Below, one piece after another: positions 50,144 through 57,763 of a stretch of 64,000 nucleotides of DNA (within the stretch, counting starts at the first letter, position 1; every line of letters begins with the position of its first letter). The DNA lies in NCBI RefSeq assembly GCF_900590885.1, contig NZ_UUON01000050.1, positions 558,001 through 622,000 of the forward strand, given 5' to 3'. The notes beneath the pieces were generated by a model. That model was not told the DNA's origin and searched no databases. It worked only from the letters and a program-made list of their open reading frames with translations. The position numbers and the translations under genes are program-made. The stretch is from Pseudomonas viridiflava. GTDB lineage: Bacteria > Pseudomonadota > Gammaproteobacteria > Pseudomonadales > Pseudomonadaceae.

Positions 50144-50374
50144 ATGATCAAGTCGTTGGCACTGATGCTCGCAGCGGGCCTGTTGGCCGGCTGCGGCAGC
50201 ACGCCAAGCGCAACGCCTGCGGCCGGGAAACCAACCTCGCAGCAGCAGAAAAAAAGCTGCTACCAGGCCGACTGGCAAGCCGAGACCATGCCGGTGATCA
50301 ACAAGCGCATCGGCAACGAACGGCTGGAGAAATACGACGCCGCGCCCAACGGTCAGGAACAGGGTTGCCCTTGA
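50144..50374 (+). CDS. Small lipoprotein
   Basis: A 76-aa lipoprotein of a conserved Pseudomonas group with no known function. Seen: signal MIKSLALMLAAGLLAGC with lipid-acceptor Cys17, then a short Ser/Thr/Pro/Ala stretch and KKSCYQADWQAETMPVINKRIGNERLEKYD with two more cysteines (SC, GC). Located 29 bp after pgk, before the MliC-like gene; likely part of the same transcript. The order pgk-small lipoprotein-lipoprotein-fba matches what I recall from P. aeruginosa. Confidence 0.83.
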   Translation: MIKSLALMLAAGLLAGCGSTPSATPAAGKPTSQQQKKSCYQADWQAETMPVINKRIGNERLEKYDAAPNGQEQGCP

Positions 50375-50436
50375 CGGGTCTGATCAACTAACCGACAGCA
50401 ATGCAGGCTCTCAGGGCCTGCGTTCGAGGATTGGCA

Positions 50437-50772
50437 ATGAAAGGCGTTTTCGCCCTGGCAGCCCTGGCCCTACTGGCCGGTTGCAGCAGCATGAACATGT
50501 TCAACAGCAAGGCGCAGCCTGCTGACAAGTGGACCACCTGGACCTGCGACAGCAAGGCCGAGGTCAACTGGCGTTTTGCCAACCAGGCCAAATCCGAGGT
50601 GGATGTACGCCTTGGTGGCTCCGACCAGGTTTATCGCCTGAAACAGGACGTTGCCGCCTCGGGCGTGCTGTACAGCAACGACCAGTTGGCGTTTCACACA
50701 AAAGGTGAGGAAGGCCTGGTTTACTGGGTCGCCACCGATGATTTGATCGGGCGAGGCTGCAAGGCCCAGTAA
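50437..50772 (+). CDS. MliC-family lipoprotein (lysozyme inhibitor-like)
   Basis: A 111-aa outer-membrane lipoprotein. Seen: signal MKGVFALAALALLAGC with Cys16, then WTTWTCDSKAEVNWRFANQAKSEVDVRLGGSDQVYRLKQDVAASGVLYSNDQLAFHTKGEEGLVYW, the layout of the MliC/COG3895 fold (two cysteines; beta-barrel). MliC proteins inhibit C-type lysozymes in the periplasm. I cannot confirm the inhibitory loop from sequence alone. Confidence 0.8.
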   Translation: MKGVFALAALALLAGCSSMNMFNSKAQPADKWTTWTCDSKAEVNWRFANQAKSEVDVRLGGSDQVYRLKQDVAASGVLYSNDQLAFHTKGEEGLVYWVATDDLIGRGCKAQ

Positions 50773-50793
50773 GTGCGATCACTGAAGATCAGA

Positions 50794-50882
50794 TGTGGGA
50801 GGGGGCTTGCCCCCGATAGCGGTGGCTCAGTCAACAGAGTCATCACTGACAGATTGTCATCGGGGGCAAGCCCCCTCCCACA
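50794..50882. repeat. Paired inverted REP elements before fba
   Basis: TGTGGGAGGGGGCTTGCCCC... and the inverse partner ending CCCTCCCACA, in the 229-bp gap between the MliC-like gene and fba. Confidence 0.84.
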
Positions 50883-51001
50883 TCAGCAATAACGATTCAG
50901 CAAGCCAGGCATGCAAAGCCTGACCTGCAATAACTTGAATAGCAGCCGCCGCTACGGCAGGCTTGCACGATTAACGACCCTCGACCGGGAGAGACAACAC
51001 A

Positions 51002-52066
51002 ATGGCACTTATCAGCATGCGTCAAATGCTGGACCACGCAGCCGAGTTCGGCTACGGCGTCCCAGCCTTTAACGTCAACAACCTTGAGCAGATGCGCGCC
51101 ATCATGGAAGCCGCTGACAAGACCGACTCCCCAGTGATCGTCCAGGCTTCGGCCGGTGCGCGCAAATACGCTGGCGCCCCGTTCCTGCGTCACCTGATCC
51201 TCGCGGCGATCGAAGAATTCCCGCACATCCCGGTGTGCATGCACCAGGACCACGGCACCAGCCCTGACGTGTGCCAGCGTTCCATTCAACTGGGCTTCAG
51301 CTCGGTGATGATGGACGGCTCCCTCGGCGAAGACGGCAAGACCCCGACCGACTACGAGTACAACGTGCGCGTCACCCAACAAACCGTGGCCATGGCTCAT
51401 GCCTGCGGCGTGTCGGTTGAAGGCGAGCTGGGCTGCCTGGGGTCGCTGGAAACCGGTATGGCCGGCGAAGAAGACGGCATCGGCGCCGAAGGCGTGCTGG
51501 ATCACAGCCAGATGCTGACCGACCCGGAAGAAGCTGCCGACTTCGTCAAGAAGACCCAAGTGGATGCACTGGCCATCGCCATCGGCACCAGCCACGGCGC
51601 CTACAAGTTCACCAAGCCGCCTACCGGCGACGTGCTGGCCATCGACCGCATCAAGGAAATCCACAAGCGCATCCCCAACACCCACCTGGTGATGCACGGT
51701 TCTTCCTCGGTACCGCAAGAGTGGCTGGCGATCATCAACCAGTACGGCGGCGACATCAAAGAAACCTACGGCGTACCGGTTGAAGAAATCGTCGAAGGCA
51801 TCAAGTACGGCGTGCGCAAGGTCAACATCGACACCGACCTGCGCCTGGCATCCACCGGTGCGATGCGTCGCCTGATGGCCACCAACCCGAGCGAATTTGA
51901 CCCGCGCAAATTCTTCGGCGCTACCGTGACCGCCATGCGTGACGTGTGTATCGCCCGTTACGAAGCCTTCGGTACCGCAGGCAACGCTTCGAAGATCAAG
52001 CCAATCTCGTTGGAAGCGATGTACCAGCGTTACTTGAAAGGTGAGTTGAACGCCAAGGTGAACTAA
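51002..52066 (+). CDS. fba: Class II fructose-1,6-bisphosphate aldolase
   Basis: A 354-aa zinc-dependent aldolase. Seen: MALISMRQMLDHAAEFGYGVPAFNVNNLEQM, HQDHGTSPDVCQRSI (zinc His and catalytic Asp about 82-96), SVEGELGCLGSLETG, AIAIGTSHGAYKF and VMHGSSSVPQEWL (second zinc His). Length and motifs fit the Calvin-cycle-type subgroup found in Pseudomonas. A terminator follows. Confidence 0.97.
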   Translation: MALISMRQMLDHAAEFGYGVPAFNVNNLEQMRAIMEAADKTDSPVIVQASAGARKYAGAPFLRHLILAAIEEFPHIPVCMHQDHGTSPDVCQRSIQLGFSSVMMDGSLGEDGKTPTDYEYNVRVTQQTVAMAHACGVSVEGELGCLGSLETGMAGEEDGIGAEGVLDHSQMLTDPEEAADFVKKTQVDALAIAIGTSHGAYKFTKPPTGDVLAIDRIKEIHKRIPNTHLVMHGSSSVPQEWLAIINQYGGDIKETYGVPVEEIVEGIKYGVRKVNIDTDLRLASTGAMRRLMATNPSEFDPRKFFGATVTAMRDVCIARYEAFGTAGNASKIKPISLEAMYQRYLKGELNAKVN

Positions 52067-52085
52067 GCCTTAGTCGTTTGAACAG

Positions 52086-52112
52086 AAGCCCGCAGCGATG
52101 CGGGCTTTTTTG
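52086..52112 (+). terminator. Intrinsic terminator after fba
   Basis: AAGCCCGCA, loop GCGA, TGCGGGCTT followed by Ts, 20 bp after the fba stop. Confidence 0.9.
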
Positions 52113-52172
52113 TGGCTGGAGTTTGATCAGGCGACGCGACCAACACTGAATCGTCTGCCTACACAGAACAAA

Positions 52173-52276
52173 TGTGGGAAGGGCGGTGCGACGATTCGAC
52201 TTGCCGCTGATGGGAGTGGGTCAGCCAGCTTATCTTCAGCTGAACCGCCGCCATCGGGAGCAAACCCCCTCCCACA
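52173..52276. repeat. Mosaic REP pair after fba
   Basis: The left unit TGTGGGAAGGGC carries GGTGCGACGATTCGA (52185-52199) and is followed by a degenerate CTTGCCGCTGATGG; the right unit is a standard REP ending in CCCTCCCACA. Confidence 0.8.
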
Positions 52277-52309
52277 TTCACCGGGGTTTATCGGACAAGC
52301 CCTACACAC

Positions 52310-52975
52310 TCAGTCGTGATCAATATCCAACTTCGCAAACGTCACCCGCGCACCTTCCTTGCTATCCCCGCTGTTGTCCTGCACATACGCGCCGGCCTTG
52401 AAGTACAGCGGCTTGGCGCCCCATGCCGCGCCAATGCGCTCGTTCCACTCACCGTCGGCGGCGTAAACGCTGAGCAAGCCGGCCTTGTTGAGGTTGATCA
52501 CGTAGGTAAAGGTCTTCTCCAGCGGTACATTGGCGGCGACGATAATCACGCGGCCTTCGTCCTCGTCCGGGCGCATGCGCACTTTGGCGACGATGTTGCC
52601 GGTCTGGGTTTTTTCCTTGAATTGGTATTCCAGCTTGATCAGCGGTTTCTGGCTGTCGTAGGCGTGAATCTGGCCGATGACGATCTTGCCGCTTGAGGGC
52701 ACCTGGTTGACGGCCAGGGTGGCGCGCAGGAAGTTGTCGGCGTCGGGGTAGGTCCAGTTGCGCAGGCGCCCGTCGGCGTAGGTTTCGCGCAGTTCGCTGC
52801 GTGGGTAAACAGCGTTTTCGGTGCGGGTGCCGGTTACCGGTGTCCAGAATTGCACGTTACTGCCTTCGGCCTGGAAGTATTGGTCCTTGAAGCCGCTCAG
52901 CAGTTTGGGGGTGTCGATGGTCGCGGGGGGCGAGCCAACGGGAATGCTCAGGTTCCAAGTGGAGAGGTCAATCAT
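52310..52975 (-). CDS. PL7-family alginate (polyguluronate) lyase
   Basis: A 221-aa single-domain lyase. Seen: WNLSIPVGSPPATI, YPRSELRE (RSELRE with active-site Arg), GQIHAYDS (QIH with catalytic Gln/His) and the C-terminal YFKAGAYVQD (Tyr and Lys). These three motifs define PL7. It begins MIDLSTWN with no signal peptide, so it would be cytoplasmic or need another route. No alginate gene cluster is nearby. Confidence 0.9.
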   Translation of the reverse strand: MIDLSTWNLSIPVGSPPATIDTPKLLSGFKDQYFQAEGSNVQFWTPVTGTRTENAVYPRSELRETYADGRLRNWTYPDADNFLRATLAVNQVPSSGKIVIGQIHAYDSQKPLIKLEYQFKEKTQTGNIVAKVRMRPDEDEGRVIIVAANVPLEKTFTYVINLNKAGLLSVYAADGEWNERIGAAWGAKPLYFKAGAYVQDNSGDSKEGARVTFAKLDIDHD

Positions 52976-53286
52976 GGCGTAGGCCTTTTTACAGAGGGGT
53001 GTAGGCTATGGCCCTGGGGCCAGACAGGTTCTTTATAGGCGGTAGTCACCTGCTTGTTAATTAAACGATGGCAAATTTTTGGCGCCAAAGGAATGTCAAA
53101 AAGCCACGTTTCCCATGAACCGTGGCCTCCAGGCACTGACCGTTAGTCGGCTTCCTGGACTTTGGCGCAATGATGGCACCGACGTTACTTCTGATTTTTC
53201 GGAACCGGGGCTAGAGTGAGGCCTCAGTGTTTGTCCGGGTTTTTTCTCAGAAGTGACCGGAGTGGCTCCTAAGGAAGAGATGCAGC
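52976..53286. other. 311-bp intergenic stretch before the GGDEF/EAL gene
   Basis: I see no gene. It is AT-richer around 53055-53100 and holds a small hairpin GCCACG/CGTGGC (about 53103-53126) and the palindrome TGAGGCCTCA at 53217-53226. These could be regulatory sites for the divergent lyase and cyclic-di-GMP genes, but I cannot assign a protein to them. Confidence 0.5.
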
Positions 53287-55392
53287 ATGGAATGCGCTCC
53301 ACACCCCGGCGATAGCAGTTCGGTTCTTCTGGTGGTCGATGACTACCCGGAAAACCTGCTCAGCATGCGCGCACTTTTGCAGCGCGAAGACTGGCAGGTG
53401 ATCACCGCCGGCTCCGGCCTGGAAGCCCTCGAATTGCTGTTGGTGCATGACGTCGACCTGGTGCTGCTGGACGTCAAGATGCCCGGCATGGACGGCTTTG
53501 AAGTCGCCCGTCTGATGCGCGGCAGCCAGCGTACGCGGATGACGCCGATCATCTTCCTGAGTGCCAACGCGCAGTCCCCAGCCGCCGTGCTGGAAGGCTA
53601 CGCCAGCGGCGCCATCGACTACCTGTTCAAACCCTTCGACCCGCATATCCTCAAGCCCAAGGTCCAGGCGTTGCTGGAGCACCAGCGCAATCGCCGGGCG
53701 TTGCAGCGCTTGAGCCATGACCTGGAATCCGCGCGCGCCTTTAATGCCTCGGTGCTGGATAACGCCGCCGAAGGCATCCTGGTGGTCAGCGAGGACGGTG
53801 TGATCGAATACGCCAACCCGGCGATCTCGCGCCTGCTCAACGCCACGACCCATGAGTTGCACGGCCAGGAATTCCTCGGTTTTCTGCAAAAGCCTCATGT
53901 GCCCGCCTGGCTGGATTCGCAGATGTACGCGGCGTATCGCAAGAGTGAAACCTGGCGCCTGCATGACGCGCTGTTGCGCACCGGGCGCGGTCAGCAGGTG
54001 CCGGTGGCGTTATCGTGCGCGCCGCTGCCGGCGGAGCAGAAGGCTATGGTGGTGACGGTGCTGGACATGTCCGAGGTGCGCCACCTGCATCAGCAGTTGG
54101 AGTTCCAGGCGGTCACCGACCCGCTGACCGGCCTGCTGAACCGGCGGGGTGTCTATCAGGCGGTCGAGAATGTCTTGCTGCGCAGCGAGCGTGGCGACCC
54201 GGCCCTGGTATTGCTGTACCTGGACCTGGATGGCTTCAAGCGGGTCAATGATTCCCTCGGTCATGATGCCGGCGACCGAGTGCTGCGCTGGGTCTCGGAG
54301 CAGTTGCAGGGTTGCCTTGGGTCCGGCGACATTCTCGGGCGCATGGGGGGGGATGAATTTACCGCGTTGCTGGAGCTGGAGTTTCCCGAGCAGGCGGCAA
54401 AAATTGCGGAAAAACTGATCGAGCGCGTGTCGGTGTGCCAACAGGTGGAAGGCCTGGATGTGATGCTCGGCGTCAGCATCGGCATCGCCACCTTCCCGGA
54501 CTGTGGTTCGGACCTGAATGGCCTGCTGCGCGCTGCCGACATCGCCATGTACGAAGCCAAGCGCGCGGGTCGTCAGCAATATCGCTATTACGACCAGGAA
54601 ATGAACGGCCGCGCCCGCTCTCGGCTGATGCTCGAAGACAGCGTGCGCACGGCGATTCAAAACAAGGAATTCACCCTGGTGTACCAGCCCCAGGTGTCCC
54701 TGGAGGACGGCCGTTTGCGTGGGGTCGAAGCGCTGTTGCGCTGGCAGCACCCCAGTGTTGGCGATGTGCCTCCGGGGCTGTTTTTGCCCTTGCTGGAAGA
54801 AGCGCGTTTGATCAGCCAGCTCAGCGCGTGGATCTACCAGCAGGTCGCCGCCCAGCGCCAGGCGTGGCAAACCACCTTCGATGATGAACTGGTATTGAGC
54901 GTGAGCTTGAGCAGCAGCCAGTTCAACATGCCCAACCTGGCCAACCAGCTGACGCAGGTGCTCGAGCGATATGGGCTGCAGGCGCGCCAACTGGAGGTGG
55001 AAATCGGCGAAGACTGCCTGATGAGCAACCTGGAAGAGTCCGCCAAGCAGCTCAAGTTGCTGCGCCGGATCGGCGTGCGCATCGCTTTGGATGACTTTGG
55101 CATGGGCCAGTGTTCCCTGGCCCATCTGCGTGACCTGGCGTTTGATACGCTCAAGCTCGACCCACAGTTGGTCGCGCGCCTGCCGGGCTCGGCACGGGAT
55201 GCGGTGATGGCGCGGAGCATCATCGAACTGTGCGGGCATTTTGATGTGCTGGTGGTGGCCGAGGGCGTCGAAACCCAGGAGCAAGCCCAGTGGCTCAAGG
55301 CCAATGGCTGCCCGTTTATCCAGGGCCCCTGGGCAGCCGAGCCGTTGATGGCCGAAGAAGTCGCCAACTGGTCACGCGCCCGCCTGCGCTGA
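53287..55392 (+). CDS. Response regulator with PAS, GGDEF and EAL domains
   Basis: A 701-aa cyclic-di-GMP signalling protein. Seen: receiver (about 12-130: VLLVVDDYPENLLSMRALLQ, LDVKMPGMDGFE, FKPFDPH), PAS (about 150-265), GGDEF domain with GRMGGDEFTALLE about 350-362, and EAL domain with GVEALLRWQHP about 479-490. The GGDEF motif is intact; no RxxD inhibitory site precedes it (GSGD instead). In the EAL domain the usual metal-binding VNLS is VSLS and DDFGTGYSSL reads DDFGMGQCSL, so hydrolase activity may be weak. Predicted cytoplasmic, no membrane segments. The sensor kinase that drives it is not adjacent. Confidence 0.93.
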   Translation: MECAPHPGDSSSVLLVVDDYPENLLSMRALLQREDWQVITAGSGLEALELLLVHDVDLVLLDVKMPGMDGFEVARLMRGSQRTRMTPIIFLSANAQSPAAVLEGYASGAIDYLFKPFDPHILKPKVQALLEHQRNRRALQRLSHDLESARAFNASVLDNAAEGILVVSEDGVIEYANPAISRLLNATTHELHGQEFLGFLQKPHVPAWLDSQMYAAYRKSETWRLHDALLRTGRGQQVPVALSCAPLPAEQKAMVVTVLDMSEVRHLHQQLEFQAVTDPLTGLLNRRGVYQAVENVLLRSERGDPALVLLYLDLDGFKRVNDSLGHDAGDRVLRWVSEQLQGCLGSGDILGRMGGDEFTALLELEFPEQAAKIAEKLIERVSVCQQVEGLDVMLGVSIGIATFPDCGSDLNGLLRAADIAMYEAKRAGRQQYRYYDQEMNGRARSRLMLEDSVRTAIQNKEFTLVYQPQVSLEDGRLRGVEALLRWQHPSVGDVPPGLFLPLLEEARLISQLSAWIYQQVAAQRQAWQTTFDDELVLSVSLSSSQFNMPNLANQLTQVLERYGLQARQLEVEIGEDCLMSNLEESAKQLKLLRRIGVRIALDDFGMGQCSLAHLRDLAFDTLKLDPQLVARLPGSARDAVMARSIIELCGHFDVLVVAEGVETQEQAQWLKANGCPFIQGPWAAEPLMAEEVANWSRARLR

Positions 55393-55434
55393 ATTCGCTA
55401 CACTGGCGGCCATCCGAATCCTGTTGCAGACCCC

Positions 55435-55935
55435 ATGACCGCGCTGAAATACCTCCAGGCCTACCCCGCAGCCCTTCAAGAGCAAGTGCGCCAGATGATC
55501 GCCAAGGATCAACTGGGCGCCTATCTGGAGCAGCGCTACCCCGAGCGCCACGCGGTGCAGAGCGACAAGGCGCTGTACGCCTACGCCCTGGCCTTGAAAC
55601 AGGAACACCTGCGCAACGCGCCGGCCATCGACAAAGTGCTGTTCGATAACCGCCTGGACCTGACCCACCGCGCCCTGGGCCTGCACACCACTATTTCGCG
55701 AGTGCAGGGCGGCAATCTCAAATCCAAGAAAGAGATTCGCATCGCGTCCCTGTTCAAGGACGCCGCGCCGGAATTTCTGCGCATGATCGTGGTGCATGAG
55801 CTGGCGCACTTCAAGGAATCGGACCACAACAAGGCGTTCTATAAACTCTGCGACTACATGATGCCCGGCTACCATCAGGTGGAATTCGACCTGCGGGTGT
55901 ACCTCACGTATCGCGACCTGCAGGGCAAACCCTGA
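55435..55935 (+). CDS. YgjP/M48-like metallopeptidase-fold protein
   Basis: A 166-aa protein with an HExxH-type zinc site. Seen: NLKSKKEIRIASLFKDAAPEFLRMIVVHELAHFKESDHNKAFYKLCDYMMPGY, where HELAH and the downstream SDHNKAFY are the motifs of the YgjP-type metal-dependent hydrolases (DUF45/WLM-like). Some members are described as UTP pyrophosphatases. It begins 42 bp after the GGDEF/EAL gene and a small winged-helix gene follows 19 bp later. Confidence 0.85.
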   Translation: MTALKYLQAYPAALQEQVRQMIAKDQLGAYLEQRYPERHAVQSDKALYAYALALKQEHLRNAPAIDKVLFDNRLDLTHRALGLHTTISRVQGGNLKSKKEIRIASLFKDAAPEFLRMIVVHELAHFKESDHNKAFYKLCDYMMPGYHQVEFDLRVYLTYRDLQGKP

Positions 55936-55954
55936 CCGCACAAGGCGACCGACC

Positions 55955-56251
55955 ATGGATGTGAGCAAGACCAAGAGCAGCTTCTACCGCCGCCTGTATG
56001 TGGCCTACCTGATCGACAGCGGCCAGGCCAGCAGCGTGCCGGCACTGACCGACGCCACCGGCATGCCAAGGCGCACGGCGCAGGACACGATTGCGGCGTT
56101 GGCCGACCTGGATATTGTGTGTGAGTTTGAGCAGGAGGATGGTGCCCGCAACCATGCGGGGCACTATCGGATTCGCAGTTGGGGGGCGATTGATCGGCGG
56201 TGGATCGAGGCCAACCTGGCGATGGTCAAGCAGGTGTTGGGATATCCCTGA
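55955..56251 (+). CDS. Small winged-helix DNA-binding-like protein
   Basis: A 98-aa protein. Seen: SKTKSSFYRRLYVAYLIDSG, a helix-turn-helix in ASSVPALTDATGMPRRTAQDTIAALADLDI (about 27-57) and WIEANLAMVKQVLGYP at the end. It resembles the small wHTH proteins that pair with YgjP in Pseudomonas; target DNA unknown. The 19-bp gap suggests cotranscription with the upstream gene. Confidence 0.75.
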   Translation: MDVSKTKSSFYRRLYVAYLIDSGQASSVPALTDATGMPRRTAQDTIAALADLDIVCEFEQEDGARNHAGHYRIRSWGAIDRRWIEANLAMVKQVLGYP

Positions 56252-56283
56252 AGGCTTGCAGTGACTTGCCCCCGATGGCGGCC

Positions 56284-56736
56284 TCAGACGCGCCGCATCC
56301 CAATATGCGGAATGTCATCCTCCAGGTATTCCTCACCCGCCACCACAAACCCATACCGCCCGTAATACCCCTGCAGATGCGCCTGGGCTGACAGAAATAT
56401 CGGCGTCTGCGGCCAGATATCGGCAATCTGCTTGAGCGCCTCGTCCATCATCTGATGCCCCAGCCCGGTACCGCGCGCCACGGGCGCCACAACCACCCGG
56501 CCGACCACCACGTCGCCGCCCTGGGACTCCGGGTCCAGCAGGCGCAGGTAGGCCACCAACTGGTCATCCTGCCAGGCCATCAGGTGGTGGGTGTCGCCGT
56601 CCAGATCCTGCCCGTCGAGATCCTGGTAAACGCATTTCTGCTCGACAACAAACACCTCGTTGCGCAGGCGCAGGATGGCGTACAGCTGCTCCTTGCCCAG
56701 GTCATCGTGATGCTTGCAGACCCATTCGACTGTCAT
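56284..56736 (-). CDS. GNAT N-acetyltransferase (ElaA-like)
   Basis: A 150-aa acetyltransferase. Seen: MTVEWVCKHHDDLGKEQLYAILRLRNEVFVVEQKCVYQDLDGQDLD (the ElaA opening), VVGRVVVAPVARGTGLGHQMMDEALKQI with the R-G-T-G-L-G acetyl-CoA loop, and QAHLQGYYGRYGFVVAG. The start at 56736 matches the family; the longer frame to 56823 adds nothing recognisable. A partial REP remnant lies about 56262-56283 next to its stop. Substrate unknown. Confidence 0.9.
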   Translation of the reverse strand: MTVEWVCKHHDDLGKEQLYAILRLRNEVFVVEQKCVYQDLDGQDLDGDTHHLMAWQDDQLVAYLRLLDPESQGGDVVVGRVVVAPVARGTGLGHQMMDEALKQIADIWPQTPIFLSAQAHLQGYYGRYGFVVAGEEYLEDDIPHIGMRRV

Positions 56737-56938
56737 GGCGTGTTCTCTTATAAATGTCTGTGCCGGATAGTAAGCGCAGCGGGCGACTCTGTCTAAATCA
56801 GCTATTTTTGTGAGTGAAATCAATTTGCCATCATTGAGTGCGTTCGCCGGCCGTTTCTTTGTGTAATCTGAGCTACTGTTACAGCCTCAGGCCCCGCCTG
56901 AGTTAAGGCCAACGCCCTGCCTGCCAAGGACTTTGAGC

Positions 56939-57676
56939 ATGCCGCGATTCTCTCGTGCCGTTGCTTTGATTGGAGTGTTGTTGCTGTCCATGCCGGTGTT
57001 CGCCCAGCGCCTGCGCCTGGTCGCGGATGCCTGGCCGCCCTTTACCGATTCCACCTTGATCAATGGTGGGTTGGCCACCGATATTGTCAGCACCGCCCTG
57101 GCCCGTGCGGGCTATGCCAGTGATTTCGAGCAGGTGCCCTGGGCCCGGGCGTTGATGGGTGTGGGCGACGGTCGTTATGACGTGCTGGTCAACGCCTGGT
57201 ACGACAATGCGCGTACGCAGCTGGGGCAGTTCTCCGGCGAATACCTGGTTAACCGCGTGCGTTTCATCAAGCGCCGCGATGATCCCATCGAGTTCCAGAA
57301 CCTTGAGCAGTTGCACGACTACCCCATCGCCGTGGTGCGCGGCTATGCCTATTCGGCGGCGTTCGATGGAGATGCGCAGTTACAAAAAGTCCCTGTGCAC
57401 AACTTCGCCATGGCCGTGCGCATGCTCGCGGCGCAGCGGGTGCGGCTGACGGTGGAGGATGAATATGTGGCGCGTTATTACCTGGCGCGCGAATCGCCGC
57501 GGGTGCGCAATTCGGTGGAGTTTCTGCCCAAGCCGTTGAGTGAAAACAGCCTGCATATTCTGGTTAGCCTGAAGAATCCGCAGCATGAGCAGATTGTGGC
57601 GGGGTTTGATCGGGAGATAGCCAGGATGAAGGCGGATGGGAGTTATGCGCGGTTGATGAAGGCGCATGGGATGTAG
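56939..57676 (+). CDS. Periplasmic solute-binding protein, family 3
   Basis: A 245-aa exported protein. Seen: signal peptide MPRFSRAVALIGVLLLSMPVFA, then QRLRLVADAWPPFTDSTLINGGLATDIVSTALARAGYASDFEQVPWARAL, the standard opening of family 3 binding proteins, and VVRGYAYSAAF at the lobe crossover. An upstream TTG at 56933 is possible. As with the gene at 30564, no transporter subunits are adjacent. Polar-amino-acid binding is inferred from family only. Confidence 0.86.
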   Translation: MPRFSRAVALIGVLLLSMPVFAQRLRLVADAWPPFTDSTLINGGLATDIVSTALARAGYASDFEQVPWARALMGVGDGRYDVLVNAWYDNARTQLGQFSGEYLVNRVRFIKRRDDPIEFQNLEQLHDYPIAVVRGYAYSAAFDGDAQLQKVPVHNFAMAVRMLAAQRVRLTVEDEYVARYYLARESPRVRNSVEFLPKPLSENSLHILVSLKNPQHEQIVAGFDREIARMKADGSYARLMKAHGM

Positions 57677-57691
57677 TGGTCTTCAGGGCCC

Positions 57692-57761
57692 TATCGGGGG
57701 CAAGCCCCCTCCCACACTTGGAATGCGTTCCCCTGTGGGAGGGGGCTTGCCCCCGATAGCG
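57692..57761. repeat. REP pair after the solute-binding gene
   Basis: Two units, ATCGGGGGCAAGCCCC...CCCACA then TGTGGGAGGGGGCTTGCC..., in tail-to-tail order in the gap between convergent genes. Confidence 0.83.
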
Positions 57762-57763
57762 AT

